Assembly: GCA_007922195.1 (NCBI GenBank)
Contig: ML682126.1
Location: 838,861-902,860, forward strand
DNA: 64,000 bases
Direction: 5' to 3'
DNA from: Podocnemis expansa
Lineage: Eukaryota; Chordata; Testudines; Podocnemididae
How positions within the stretch are numbered: position 1 is the stretch's first letter; every line of letters begins with the position of its first letter. Positions 22,200 through 33,244 of the stretch are shown one piece after another. The notes beneath the pieces are model-generated. The model searched no databases and was not told the DNA's origin. It saw only the letters and a program-made list of their open reading frames with translations. The position numbers were made by a program, and so were the translations under genes.

Positions 22200-23147
22200 A
22201 TGTCAGATTCCAACAGGACCAACTTTAACAACCCCTCCTTTTTCATCCTGCTGGGCATTCCTGGGCTGGAGATGGCACATATCTGGATGTCCGTCCTTCT
22301 CTGCATAATGTATGCCATCGTTGTCATTGGGAACTTCACCATCCTTTTGATCGTGAGGATGGAACGGAGCCTCCATGAGCCCATGTATTATTTCCTCTGC
22401 ATGTTATCTATCACTGACTTGGTCCTGTGTACATCCATCACACCGAAAATGCTGAGCATCTTCTGGTCCAATTCAAAAGTGATCAGTTTCAGAGCCTGCC
22501 TCACCCAGATGTACTTCATTCACAGCTTCACAGTGGTAGAGTCTGGGATCTTGGTAGCCCTGGCTTTTGATCGCTTTGTGGCCATCTGTAATCCCCTGAG
22601 GCATTCCATCATCCTCACAACTGCTGTTGTGGGCAAAATTGGCCTGGCTGTGCTGCTGCGGGGCGTCCTTCTTGTACTGCCCCATCCCTTACTCGCAAGA
22701 AGGTGGCCCTACTGCAGAACTAATGTCATTGCCCACACATACTGTGAGCACATAGCGGTGGTGAAGCTAGCTTGTGCCAACATCAGCAGCAGCAGCTACT
22801 ATAGTTTGTTTGTGGCATTCTTGGTGAGAGGCACAGATGTCTGTTTTATTGCTTTCTCCTATACTCGGATCCTTAGCGCCATCTTCAGCCTCCCCACAAA
22901 GGAGGCCCGGCTCAAGACTTTTGCTACTTGCGGCTCCCACCTCTGTGTCATCTTATCTTTTTATGTCCCAGCTCTCTTCTCCTTCCTAGCACAAAGGTTT
23001 GGACAGAACATACCCCTACCTTTCCACATTATCTCTGCCAATGTGTACCTCCTGGTCCCTCCCATGTTAAATCCTATCATCTATGGAGTGAGGACCAAGC
23101 AGATACGATACAGACTGCTCCAGCTCTTAACTCCTAAAAGGACCTAG
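22200..23147 (+). CDS. Olfactory receptor, class I, OR52-like (gene 2)
   Basis: This is an intact 315-residue odorant GPCR, a paralogue of the gene at 6916; the two align without gaps through at least residue 130. It has a sequon at Asn5, GN at 44-45, PMYYF at 61-65, Cys100 paired with the ECL2 cysteine near 182, and a DR-F-VAIC box at 124-130, with Phe replacing the usual Tyr of DRY, a common OR variant. KTFATCGSH starts TM6 and PPMLNPIIYGVRTK is TM7. It differs from gene 1 in TM2-TM3 and in the C-terminus, which ends in a short KRT tail. The MSDSN start is shared with gene 1 and follows the conserved splice-site leader. Function as an odorant receptor is inferred from family. The ligand is unknown. 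Confidence 0.95.
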   Translation: MSDSNRTNFNNPSFFILLGIPGLEMAHIWMSVLLCIMYAIVVIGNFTILLIVRMERSLHEPMYYFLCMLSITDLVLCTSITPKMLSIFWSNSKVISFRACLTQMYFIHSFTVVESGILVALAFDRFVAICNPLRHSIILTTAVVGKIGLAVLLRGVLLVLPHPLLARRWPYCRTNVIAHTYCEHIAVVKLACANISSSSYYSLFVAFLVRGTDVCFIAFSYTRILSAIFSLPTKEARLKTFATCGSHLCVILSFYVPALFSFLAQRFGQNIPLPFHIISANVYLLVPPMLNPIIYGVRTKQIRYRLLQLLTPKRT

Positions 23148-23843
23148 AACTATCTTGTAAGACCCAGGCTTTCAGGTATTCTTGGAGAGTTGCCTGGTGA
23201 TCTATGTAGGGCCTTCCTTTCTAGATAACTTACACAACAGTCAAAGAAATGTTAAACCCTTCTCTGCCTTTAAAAATGTAGTGACTGAATGAGTCAGAGA
23301 GACTGAAGAGCCTGGGGCAGGGGTAAGGCCCAAAGGCAGTCAGGGGCACTCTCTGTGTTGGAGTAAAAAGTGGATTGCAGCTGAAGGAGAAGCCATAAGT
23401 TGCAGGAGGTGCATTCTGCGTACCATTACAAGCTCAGACTATGCAACAATGAATGCTCCAGGCTGCTGAGTACAATGAGGGAGGGAATAGCATGTAGTTG
23501 TTCTATTTTGTTTTCCAAGATCTGGATGTCTCTTTTGTTGTCTAAAGTCAATCCATATGCCTGCAAACAGAGGTTCCCCTGCCACCTATGTACCTCTGAC
23601 CTGCCCCAGTTTCTTCTGTCCCTCTGACTCATCCAGTTGCTGTGTTTTTAATGGTTGACACATAGCTAATCTCTGTTTCCCTCTCCTAGAAAGGTTCTAT
23701 TTTTTCCAACCCCCTCTTCAGTGACCCTGGAGAGAAATACAGTTATTCCTTCCCTCTTCCCAGGAAAAGTACTGGGTTTGCTGATAGCCTTCAATGACCA
23801 ACCTACTTAAAGAACGAGACCTCCTCCCCAGCCTCCTGTCCCT

Positions 23844-24299
23844 GGCTATGTCTACACGGCAGTTTTATTTCGAAATAACACTTGTTATTTTGAAATAAAA
23901 GAAATTAGGTCTACACGGCGTTTTCTTATTTCAAAAGGACGGATCCCGTCCTTTTGAAATAAGAATCGTCATTTTGAAAAAGCAAAACCTGCCCCACCCC
24001 CGAAATGGCTGTTATTTCAGAAGGGATATTTCGAAATAAAGCTGTTTAGACCTGTTCTTTTGAAACAACACCATGTAGATCTGTTGTTTCGAAAGAACTG
24101 TTCGAAACAACAGGTCCAAATGGCTTTATTTTGAAATATCCCTTCCAAAATAGCAGCCGTTTGGATTGCAGGCTTTCCCTTAATTCAAATTAACATTTTG
24201 TCAATTCAAATTAACTTATTTTGAAATAAGGATTTTATTTTGAAATAACTCATTTTGAAATCCTTATTTTGAAATAACCATGTGTGTGTAGACATAGCC
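23844..24299. mobile_element. TTTCGAAATAA foldback MITE, 456 bp, TSD CCT
   Basis: The ends are GGCTATGTCTACACGG and GTGTGTAGACATAGCC, and CCT is duplicated outside (23841-23843, 24300-24302). The core contains many TTATTTCGAAATAA-like self-complementary units and one long palindrome around 23929-23963 (TTATTTCAAAAGGACGGATC and its mirror). The partner unit near 8700 has the uninserted site. Confidence 0.88.
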
Positions 24300-24381
24300 C
24301 CTTAGTGCAATGAGCATGAGTCAAAAGACAGAATACAAATTGTTCACAGAATAAATATGAGTGAACAAATTGGACAACTAT

Positions 24382-24869
24382 GGCTATGTCCACACGTACA
24401 TTGTTATTTCAAAATAAGTTATTTTGAAATAAGTTATTTCAAAATAAAATCCTTATTTTGAAATAAGTTAATTCGAATGTATAAAATGTTAATTCGAATT
24501 AAGGGAAAATCTCAAAGCGAAATAGCATGTCCAAACACAGGACTCTTGCTATTTCGCTTTAGGAGAGGGGCACCATGGGAGCTGTGACAACATGGCCCCC
24601 TCCCTGGGCCATGCCCCAACCCAACATAGGCTAAAAGGAAGGCACCCTGGGAAGGAGAAGGGCAAAAGTATTATTTCAAAATAATGGTTATTTTGAAACA
24701 ACACGTCCAAACGGCATTATTTCGAAATAACTATTTCAAAATAACAGCCGTTTCAATTTAAAGATGGAGCCCGTCATTTCAAAATAAGAATACATCGTTT
24801 GGACCTAATCTCTTTTATTTTGGAATAACAAGTATTATTCCAAAATAAAAGAGACGTGTGGACATATCC
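24382..24869. mobile_element. TTTCAAAATAA foldback MITE, 488 bp
   Basis: The ends are GGCTATGTCCACACG and GTGTGGACATATCC. Flanks TAT and TAA agree at 2 of 3. The short GC-rich core with ATGGCCC and CTATTTCGCTTT motifs relates it to the larger copy at 1-1177. It sits only about 80 bp from the MITE ending at 24299. Confidence 0.8.
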
Positions 24870-25007
24870 TAAGGGTTCCCCGGACTGTCATATACACACA
24901 CAGCACATACCGGAGATGGCTTTAATGCAGTGGTTCCAAAACCATGGGTTGAATCTGGTTCACAGGGGCTTTCAAAGTTGCCTGCCACTCCTGCTTTGCT
25001 GCCTGCA

Positions 25008-25250
25008 GCCCAGAAGTACCAAGCAGGATGAAAGTTGAGGGGGTTCATGAAGCTGGTTGTGTTGGAATATGACATGATGTAGGGGAGAAATGTCTGACTC
25101 TGAGGCAGAACAATGTCTTCTGTTTGTATTGTAGGTTCCCTGACTTCCTTTATTTGGCCAGGATGTGGGGTGATGATTGCAGTGTAAGAGCCTGTAGGGA
25201 CAAACAGTGTCCAAATGAGGCATTACCTGCAGGAAGTGGCTGGTCTGAGG
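25008..25250 (-). pseudogene. OR relic: leader and first ~25 codons, inverted
   Basis: On the - strand the start codon at 25075-25073 opens MSYSNTTSFMNPLNF, clearly the N-terminus of the 6916/22200 subfamily (MSDSN..T..NP). Frame is lost within the FILLGIPG region, and homology ends at about 25008 (GGGCTGCAGGC). Upstream, 25076-25250 matches the leader regions of both intact genes, including the splice site GTTTGTCCCTACAG (AG at 25192-25193 on the complement). The rest of the gene is missing; the adjoining 24927-25007 begins CAGTGGTTCC, a hAT-like terminus. This is a third, inverted member of the subfamily. Confidence 0.8.
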
Positions 25251-25259
25251 GGGGTACAT

Positions 25260-26755
25260 ATAGCCTTTTTCCCCCTTTAAAATAATTTAGTGATGGTGTC
25301 ATACAACATCTGTGTGTTCAGTGCTAGTGTCTTCAGTCACAAGTTCAGAAAATTACTTGTGGTTGTGTTCAGTACAGCACCCAGAAGCACTAATGAAGGC
25401 CACAGCAAGCAATACAGTCAGTCACATAAACAGTGTCTACTCGTTTATCACTTTTAACCATTATCCATCACAGCCTCTGTTCTTTCATCTCCCTCCAAAT
25501 AGCTGGCTCCAGTCACTCTCCGATGAGACATGGATATGACTGCCCATCCAGAATTGTCCATGAAATTTCACTCTTTAGTTGAAGACCATGTGATGGGATG
25601 AAATCTTCAGGAGCATATTGAACCAAAACTAGCAACCCTACACATTGGATTTTTTGGCCAAGCACATGGCACTTCATGCATCACAGCTCATTGCCACCAC
25701 AGCTGTGGTTACTCCCTGCCTAGCTGTAGGAAGATGGGAAGAGAAAAGAAATCAGCTTCCAAAGTGAGAGGCCCTTTCAGTTTCTGCAGCAGCCTCAGAA
25801 CACTGCCAGGACTTCTCTGCCTCGCCCCCGCATCCATTCAGATGGCTTCAGGTTCACAGTATTTGACCCCAGAGACCATTAGAGCTTGGACTAGACAGGG
25901 AACATGTGCATGTCATTGAAGAGGCAATCCCCTCGGCTTTTCTGCTGCCCTATGACAATCTTACTAGAGTCCTAGATGTCAAGGCCCAACATGACATAGG
26001 GATTACCTCTCCTGGCCCCATGTAGACACAGGCAAGAGACCTACCTGGACATAATTCCTGTTAGAGCCAGAGCAGGTCTTGGAGGAAATCAAAATCTCTC
26101 ATTTAAAGATTGCTGGGACTGGTGAATTTTAAGGATATGGCTTAAATCATTTGTGCAAAACACGCTGTGAACATAGGGGCACTTCACACTTTGTTAGGGC
26201 ATGCTCTGAGCAACCCAGCTCAATTTCCAGGAAAAAGACTGGTCTAGAAAACAAGAGAGGAACCAAGATAACATGATGTTCACTGACTCAGCACATGGAG
26301 GGAACGGTACAAGAAGTGTTTGTTTTATGCTCCTGAAGGAGAGGGAGGTGGGGCAAAGCCCCAGGGGAGATAAGGAAGATTTTAAACAAGGGAGATGTTT
26401 TGCTGCTCTCTCTTTCACCTCCATCTATAAACTCCACCAGGCAACAGAACCACTGACACAGGGGTTAGCCTGGTTCAAAGGAAACCAGCCAGCCTGTGGT
26501 TAGAATCAGCTGTTTGTCTGGTTGCAGAAAGTGCTAAGCTTCATCTAGAGTGAGTTTGTCTTTAGTATATTTTGACTGTGTCTGCCTTGCTCTTATCTAA
26601 CTTATAATCACTTCAAATTCTTCAAGGAGTTAATAAATCTATTTGTTTATTTTACCTAACCCAGTGCATCTCGTGTAAGGTGTGTTGGAGATATCATTTG
26701 GAATAAAAGGCTGGTTCATATCAATTGTGCCTTTATGTCACAAGCCATATGAGCT
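25260..26755. other. Unassigned, possible LTR remnant at right
   Basis: No gene is recognised. Near 26628 the text AGTTAATAAATCTATTTGTT, followed by CTAACCCAGTG, resembles the poly(A) signal and R/U5 part of a retroviral LTR on the + strand, but ends and target duplication were not found. Confidence 0.3.
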
Positions 26756-26905
26756 AGCACTGTTCAGTGGGTCCTAACTAGACATTCTGGAGCTCAAGAG
26801 GCTGGGACAGTGGCTGGTCTGGGGTCCTCCCCATGTGCAGGAGTCATGTGGGAAGGTGGAAGATTGCAGAAATTTGTTGGCAGATCTGTGATCCTCTCTG
26901 TATTG

Positions 26906-27036
26906 CAGGGGCTACACCACTGAAACCTTTTCATACAATTATATTGCAAATATCAATAATGATAGTGTCATTGTGGACCGCAGAAAACAGCTTTAGGAGC
27001 TGCATGCAGCCCACGACCCATGTTTTTGAGCCCCTG
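26906..27036. mobile_element. hAT fragment related to 1455-1587
   Basis: The block from GGGGCTACACCACTGAAACC to the end TTTGAGCCCCTG follows the same order as 1455-1587, including the shared ATATTGCAAATATC. It abuts the retroviral RNase H relic on its right. Confidence 0.55.
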
Positions 27037-27700
27037 GGCTAAAGGATTCCCCTTACTTGTTTCATCATTTCCATTTGTGTGTGCAGCCCAAGGCATGACT
27101 GCTATTTCACTGGGGAGCTGGACTGCCTCTAAGAGGTGATGCACATACTGGCTATTTTTAATGGCTTTCCCAGCAGAAGTCAAGAAATCCCTTTCTTTCC
27201 ATAGCTGTCCAAAGTCATGTACTACTCCAAAGATGTACCTAGAATCAGTGTCAGTTTTTACCCTCTTTCCCTCAGCTAGTGTACAGGACCTCTCTAAAGC
27301 TGCTAACTGTGCTGATTTCCTATTTTCTAGCAGACCACTTTCCACCACCCCATGAAAGGTGCACACGGCATAGCCCTCCATCAATTCTCCTTTTTTGTTT
27401 TGATGGCAGGATCTATCCGTATAGCATACTACATCCGGGTTAACCAGGGACATGTCTTGCAGATCAGCTTTGGGCTTCCTAAATTCCTGAATGACCTCCT
27501 TACAGGAATGATCTTCACCATCTCTGGTTATAGGCAATAAAGTAGCAAGATTAAGGACAATTCCCTTTTCAATTCTTATATGTGGTGAGGATAACAAAAT
27601 AGCTTCATACCTTCTGATTTGAGAGGCTGACAGGACACCTAAGACAATTTTTTGCCCCCCCCCCCCCGACCACCACACACACCCCTCAGGTTCCAACTAC
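27037..27700 (-). pseudogene. Endogenous retrovirus pol relic (RT connection and RNase H)
   Basis: A - strand frame, open from 27696 to 26968, encodes a retroviral pol remnant. The first ~60 residues resemble the end of the RT connection domain of class I (gamma-like) elements, with an RRYEAILL segment and an LATLLP motif. The RNase H domain follows: the first catalytic Asp lies in a YTD motif near residue 94, a Glu near 135, and the third acidic residue in TDSRY near 151. The last conserved region near 205-217 is partly eroded. Upstream RT and protease and downstream integrase are absent; a C run at about 27656-27668 and a CR1 fragment cut it off on one side and a hAT piece on the other. The open frame in so short a relic is probably chance survival or recent decay. 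No LTR could be tied to it. Confidence 0.75.
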
Positions 27701-27724
27701 CCTCTCTTTTATCCCTGTTTTTAC

Positions 27725-28860
27725 AGTATCGGCACCACTCCAAGTTCCATACCTTCCCCCCGGTCTCCCACATTGTCACTTACCTGTGAGCTTTGGTCAC
27801 CTTCCCCTCTTAAGTCTTGTTTCAAGCCCTCTTCACTAGGTTAGACAGCATGTGTCCATATATGCTCTGTCCCTTCCTAGATAGGTGGAGAATATCTCTG
27901 CCTAACAGCCCTTCTTCCCGGAACAGCACCCCATGGTCAAGGAAGCCAAAGCCCTCCTGACAACACCACCTTCATAGCTAGGTGTTCACCTCCAGGATGC
28001 ATCTATCTCTGCTCAGCACCCTACCCTTGACCAGAAGGATCGAGGAGAACACCAACTGTGCACCAAACTCCTTCACCTTTGTTCCCAGAGCCCTGTAGTC
28101 ACTTTTGATCTATTGAGGATCACCTCTCTCAGTATCAATGGTTCCCACATGGATGAGCATCATGGGGTAGTAGTCAGAGGGGCAGATGATTCTCAACAAC
28201 CCCTCCATAATGTCTTGGATACTGGCCCATGGCAGGCAGCATAACTCCCAAGAGGCCTTGTCAGGGTGACAGATGGGTGCTTCAGTCTTCCTCAAAAGAG
28301 TCCTCCTGGGTGTGGTGGCTGTGATCGTCCCAGCATCGGGGGTTAATGGCTTCTCCTCTTCCACCTCATCCATTGCCTCTAGCACTGCATAATGGTTCTT
28401 CACCACAATGGATGGAGGGATGGGAGAAGGCGTGAAGCACTGTCTGCTGCCAGAAATAACAAGCTGCCAGAGTCCTCCATGTGCTAGAGGCATCCCATCC
28501 TTCTCTAGTGGTGTGGCAGCAGTCTTTGGCACCTGGGTATTATCCTCACCCTTGCATGTCTCCTCATGGATGATATCAAGGAACTTCTCCAGGGCATGGA
28601 TACTCCTGAGCCTAGGCGTCTCCTCCAGTAACTCTCCCACCTGCCTCCTGAGAAATTCCACCAGAAGGCACCTGTCACATTGATTCATCTCCCCAGCCTG
28701 GTTATCTCTAAGTGGGAAATGCAGGCCACAGTGCCTGCAAGGCAACACCAGGATATAGGTAGTGATATCCATGGTCAGGATTTCTGTCTGGATACAGGTA
28801 CTGGTGGAGGAGAAAGAAGCAGTGCTGGCACAAGTGACATGGCTCCTCTTCACCATCATG
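27725..28860 (-). pseudogene. CR1 LINE ORF1 with degenerate SGNH-esterase domain
   Basis: Read from 28859 downward, 249 codons are open. Two CxxC pairs (residues 41-44 and 61-64) form the zinc-binding region of CR1 ORF1. They are followed by a Leu/Glu-rich coiled coil at about 65-100 (RRQVGELLEETPRLRS), a variable linker, then the esterase-like domain with CCLPWASIQDI near 207-217 and HVGTIDT at 237-243. Beyond the stop at 28110, the + strand 27725-28109 still encodes the rest in the same direction, with FGAQLVFSSIL and GRDILHLSRKG, the Asp-x-x-His block. Against the family pattern, the GDS serine block is replaced by RRTLLRK and the HVGTNDT Asn is Ile, so esterase activity is lost. This protein acts as an RNA-binding/esterase partner in LINE particles in intact elements. 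Confidence 0.8.
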
Positions 28861-28899
28861 GCCTCATCAACGCCTTCCCAAACTCTGTCTCACACTCCC

Positions 28900-30820
28900 C
28901 TTTTATGTAGCTTCCATAGAAATGTTTGTTGTGGGGCTGCAGCAATTGCAATTAGATGGTCTGAGATCAGTGTTTTGGAGTCCTGCCCAGATCGTGGGTA
29001 AAGTTAGCTGAGTATTTGGGGGGTTGCACTTTAAGCTTGCTTTTGCCAAGACTTGCAGTTGCATCGTATTCCAGGCCTCCAGTGGTAGATGCAAATAGTT
29101 GACCGGTAGGTTGGATGGGTGGGCCAAGATAAGCAGGCACTGTACCACAGGACAACTTGTCCTGTCCTCATACAGAGGGGAACATGTAATACAGCCTTTG
29201 AAACAGGATAGAGGTATCCCAGGAAGCAGACACAGACTTAGCAGTGGCAACAGAAGAAAAAGATCTATCTCTGTGGAGGGGGATAGTGTGAGTCCACAGG
29301 AGCAGGTGTGAGTCCACAGGAACATTAAAATGTAATCATACTCTGAGCCGAATCAAGAGTGGCTACAAGATCACAAAAGGCATCCATGCCTAGGATTTTA
29401 CACTCTGTGTTTGGGGCGACACAAAAACATCAAGTCCAGAAAAAAAAAAAAAAAAAGACTCCCCTGGACCTGGATGGCTCTTGCAAGCAGAGATGCATGC
29501 ATCTCCCACACACGAAACAGTGATGTGCTGTTTAGGGGTGGGGAGCAGGAGTTCTATGATGGGAACATGTATAAGAGTTATGCATTGCCAGCCCCCTAAT
29601 CCATGCTTGTAAATATTGTCTAAAGAGGTTTACGTCTGTTTCCAGAGCACTGACAGGAGAGAGGCGGGGCTGGAACCTAATGGGTCATCGAATCCAAAAC
29701 CCTGGCCATTTCTTCCCAGCTCAGGTGGGAGAAGAGGTAAGTAGTTGGCCGTGATACCAGCTGAGCTGGCATCGACTGGGGCTGGTTACCTGGACCTGTC
29801 TGGCTTGGTCACGTGACTGCCTGGTGTCCAGTTGCTTCACACAAAACATTAAGAAGCGGGGAAGGGGAGGGCAGTGGGAGCAGGGCCTTTTAGGTACTCC
29901 AAAACTGTTGTCATGTCCCCTCTCAGTCTCCTCTTTGCCAGACTAAAGAAACTGAGTTCTCTCAATCTTCCCTCATGTGTATTTGACATGTAAGGGATTG
30001 AAGGTAAGCTCTGTGCTTCTAAATGGCTGTCGTGGGGACTTCTCCCCCACAGGTTGGTGCCATGAGCCCTGTGTCTGGTTTGTAATCTGCTGGAACCCTT
30101 CTGGAGCCAGCTGAGCTATTGGAGTGGCAGAAGAGACATGTCCAGGTAGCCAGAGCTTTCTGCTACCTCTCCCTGTGCAGCCTTCTCAACATTAAAAGGT
30201 CAAAACTTCCTTTATGTTCTAAAAAGCCCTGAGTGCATCAACAACACAGCACAGAAATCAGCACCAGTACAGACTGAAACTGAGGAAGGAGGGTGGTCCC
30301 TAAGCTGGTCCCAGAGGACAGAGGGTTTAAAGCCAATGGAGCTGGTGGCTATGCTTGGAGGAAATGCAGCAGTCATGGAAGTCAGCTTTTAAAGAAATCT
30401 TTCCTCCTTTCTTTGGGGAAGGAACCAGCTCCCTGCAGTCAAACATGCTTTTAATCTAATTTTTTCCCATCCTCTGTTAGCTCTTGTGTACAGCTACTTA
30501 TCTTGCTAGAAATTTGGAAATTCCCCAGCTTCAGGTGGCTAACAGTTTCAGCCCCCTGGAGGGCCAAGAATATGGTATGATGCTCTGTGATTAAATAGGT
30601 CCATTTCTGTCACTTTTGTGCAGTTGCACTTTTGTGTGGTAAATCTTGGGCAAAATGTGTCATGCTGGATATGAATGGAAAAGTTACTCTTTGCCAGGTC
30701 TGATTATCCTGTTTGTTTACAGAGATCTCCTTTGTTATGCATATTGGCCATGGACTTATATCCTCCCCATTTATTGTATCCCATGTAGTGGTAGAAGGTA
30801 CAAGGGGATCACACAGAGTC
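28900..30820. other. Mostly unassigned; includes CR1 fragment 29885-30000
   Basis: 29885-30000 on the + strand reads as the complement of a CR1 RT segment (GTCATGTCCCCTCTCAGTCT, then AGACTAAAGAAACTGAGTTC). An A run lies at about 29439-29456. The rest shows no gene or repeat I can name. Confidence 0.4.
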
Positions 30821-30826
30821 ATTTTA

Positions 30827-31130
30827 GGTTATGTCTCTACTAGCAAAAGTTAGTTTGGACTTGTTAGCCCAAAGTAATAAGTTCAAGGTTAGTTCAAACT
30901 AACCTCCAGCCTATTGTTTGAACTAACAATGTGGACTAGTTTGAACTAACTGTTAGTTCGAAGTAGTCCATGTTGTTTGTTCAAACTGACTGCCTTAGTC
31001 TGAGCTTCATAAGTTCGAACTAAGTGTTAGTTTGAGTCTTGGCCAGACTCACTTCAAAATAACATTCAAACTATGTGTGTAGTCCAAACTAAGCACTGGT
31101 ACTAACCTGTTTGAACTAAGTGTTCCTTGG
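30827..31130. mobile_element. AGTTCGAACTAA-type TIR element, partial
   Basis: Starts GGTTATGTCTCTACTAGC, a degenerate family terminus, and continues with self-complementary AGTTCGAA and TTAGTTCAAACTAA units like those in 51816-52234. The right terminus was not found. Confidence 0.55.
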
Positions 31131-31719
31131 GATGGAAGAACAAACTCTGTAGGGTGCCTTGCTTCTCAGCTGTGTGCAAAATCCCTAGCTTTGAAACACT
31201 GAGGCATGGTGACCCATGGAGACAGAGTTCACCTCTGATAGATACTTAATAGATTATTATTTATGTCTCCTGGGACATACACTCTCTTTACAGATGGGGA
31301 AGTGAGGCAGTAGGAAAGAATATGGGTTTATTCAGTTAGGGAATGAGGGATTTTCCAAAAGCCCTGCACACTCAAAACACTACCAGAAAGAGTTTTAATC
31401 AACAGCTCCATGACATTTGTCACTTACTTTCTAACAATGTGGTTTGAAATCACTGAACAGCTAAAATAACAGTGCATCTTTGAAACAAAAGTGAGCTACC
31501 TTCTATAACATTCACACATCAATAGCTTAGTCCCTACAGGGCATGAGACTGTAGCAATATTAGATGCACAGCATTCTTACTAAAGTTTAATAGTCATGTC
31601 ACTCCCTTTTATTTCTCCCCATCTAGTTTAGCAAATGATGCACAAAACTGACAAGTGGCTTTGTTAGTCTTCAAACCGTTCTTCAGGGTAATTGAGCAAA
31701 AATCCCACAGCTAGTACCC

Positions 31720-33235
31720 CAGGTTGCTCTTCCATCAAAGATGCACCCATAACCACTTCAGATTTGAGGATAATTTATATCTCCAAATCAGTGGTCATGC
31801 TATGTGTACCCGCATGGCCCCGCAATATGCCAACATCTTTATGGGCGACTTAGAACAACATTTCCTCAAGTCTCATCCCAAAACACCTCTTCTTTACCTA
31901 CGCTACATTGATGACACCTTCATCATCTGGACACACGGCAGGGATGCTCTTGAAGATACTCACAGAGATTTCAACAATTTCCACTCCACCATCAAACTGA
32001 GCTTAGAACACTCCACACAGGAGATCCACTTTCTCGACACTACAGTACAAATCAGGGATAGACACATCACCACCACCACCCTGTACCGAAAACCTACTGA
32101 TCGGTATAGTTACCTGAATCCTTTGAGCTTCTATCCTAAACACACCACACGATCCATTGTCTACAGCCAAGCCCTAAGATATAACTGCATCTGCTCTGAT
32201 CCCTCAGACAGAGACAAACATCTTGAAGATCTCTATCAAGCATTCTTGAAACTATAGCGCCCACCTGGGTTGCCCGAAGTCATCTACTGCAGGAGAGGCC
32301 CAAGAAAGAAAACAACAGAACACCACTAATAGCCCTCAAGTCAGACCTCTGCAACAGATCATTAAGGACCTGCAGCCTATCCTAAAAATTATCCCTCATT
32401 CCCTCAGCCCTTGGGAGACAGACCTCACCTCACCTACAGATAGACATAAACAGATGCTCACCAACAACTATGGACCTAACAAGAGAAACATAAAAGCAGG
32501 CACACACCTCTGCAACAAACCACATTGCCAACTTTGCCCACATATCTGCACAATAGATACATCATAGATCCTAATCAAGCCAGCTACTCCATCAAAGGCT
32601 CATTTACATGCTCGTCTACTAATGTGATCTATGCCATCATGTGCCAGAAATGCCCCAACACCTTATACATTGGACAAACAGGACAATCACCATGCAAAAG
32701 GATAAATGAACACAGAGCTGATATCAGAAATCACAAAACAAAGAAACTAATTGCTAAGCACTTCAATCTTTCTTATCACTCGATAAATAATTTGTTAACG
32801 ACCATCGTCAGTGATGTGGCTGGGACATCAAGACTTCAAAGAGAAACAGCTGAACTCGAATTAATGTACAAGTTACATTCCGTGAAAGCAGGGCTGAATT
32901 GAGACTATGGGTTCTTTTTCCATTACAAAAGGTAATTTGATCTCAGGCTTCCCATGATTTGAACCTAACAACAGCTCTGATTTGCTGTTACTGTATGACC
33001 TTGTCCTATGTTTTACACCCACTTGCATTTATTTTCATTCCATTCTGTAACTTCACCCATCTTTGAAGCATCTGATGAGGTAGGATTTTCTCCCATGAAA
33101 GCTCATGCAAAAAATAAATCTGTTAGTCTTTAAGTGCCACACGACTCCTTGGTTGTTGTTGTTGTTGTTGTTTGTTTGTTTTTGGTTTTTCTGTTGTTGT
33201 TGTTTTTGCTGGACTAGACTAACACGGCTACCCCT
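31720..33235 (+). pseudogene. Penelope-like element, RT palm to GIY-YIG, decayed (copy 1)
   Basis: 31724-32257 (177 codons) encodes the Penelope RT from just before motif B: APQYANIFM at residues 32-40, the catalytic RYIDD with its two Asp at 63-64, then FLDT and YRKPTDR. The usual small residues before the AP motif are altered (AMCTR). After a stop at 32257 and further lesions, 32525-32902 encodes the linker end and a Penelope-type GIY-YIG endonuclease: VIYAIMCQKC (residues 34-43, including the CxxC), LYIGQTGQ (47-54), then an Arg at 59, an EH pair at 62-63 and a downstream His at 79. A one-base loss near 32560 separates the Cys-rich linker from the endonuclease frame. The 3' end (33053-33235) is the element's terminal sequence, ending with a TTG microsatellite and the motif GACTAACACGGCTACCCCTT. 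The 5' part of RT is missing. Intact elements reverse-transcribe their RNA at chromosomal nicks; this one cannot. Confidence 0.85.
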
Positions 33236-33244
33236 TTGAAAATT

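Larger units (their letters stand above)
16320..24925. repeat. Segmental duplication unit D (with OR gene at 22200)
   Basis: This is the partner of unit 1790-8850. It is longer because it took up many private insertions: hAT 16687-17345, MITE 17414-18128, LTR-B 19508-20731 with its own hAT, MITE 20931-21679, and MITEs 23844-24299 and 24382-24869. Homology to the partner stops at about 24925 in the sequence GGCTTTAATG, shared with 8825-8834. Confidence 0.75.

Noticed and set aside
23844..24299. Regularly spaced TTATTTCGAAATAA units considered as a CRISPR-like or satellite array
   Set aside because: Spacing is irregular, there are no unique spacers, and the block has TIRs and a 3-bp target duplication, so it is a MITE.
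32525..32902. GIY-YIG domain considered as a homing endonuclease or bacterial UvrC-like gene
   Set aside because: The CxxC between the GIY and YIG parts, the RT upstream and the terminal arms identify it as a Penelope-like retroelement.
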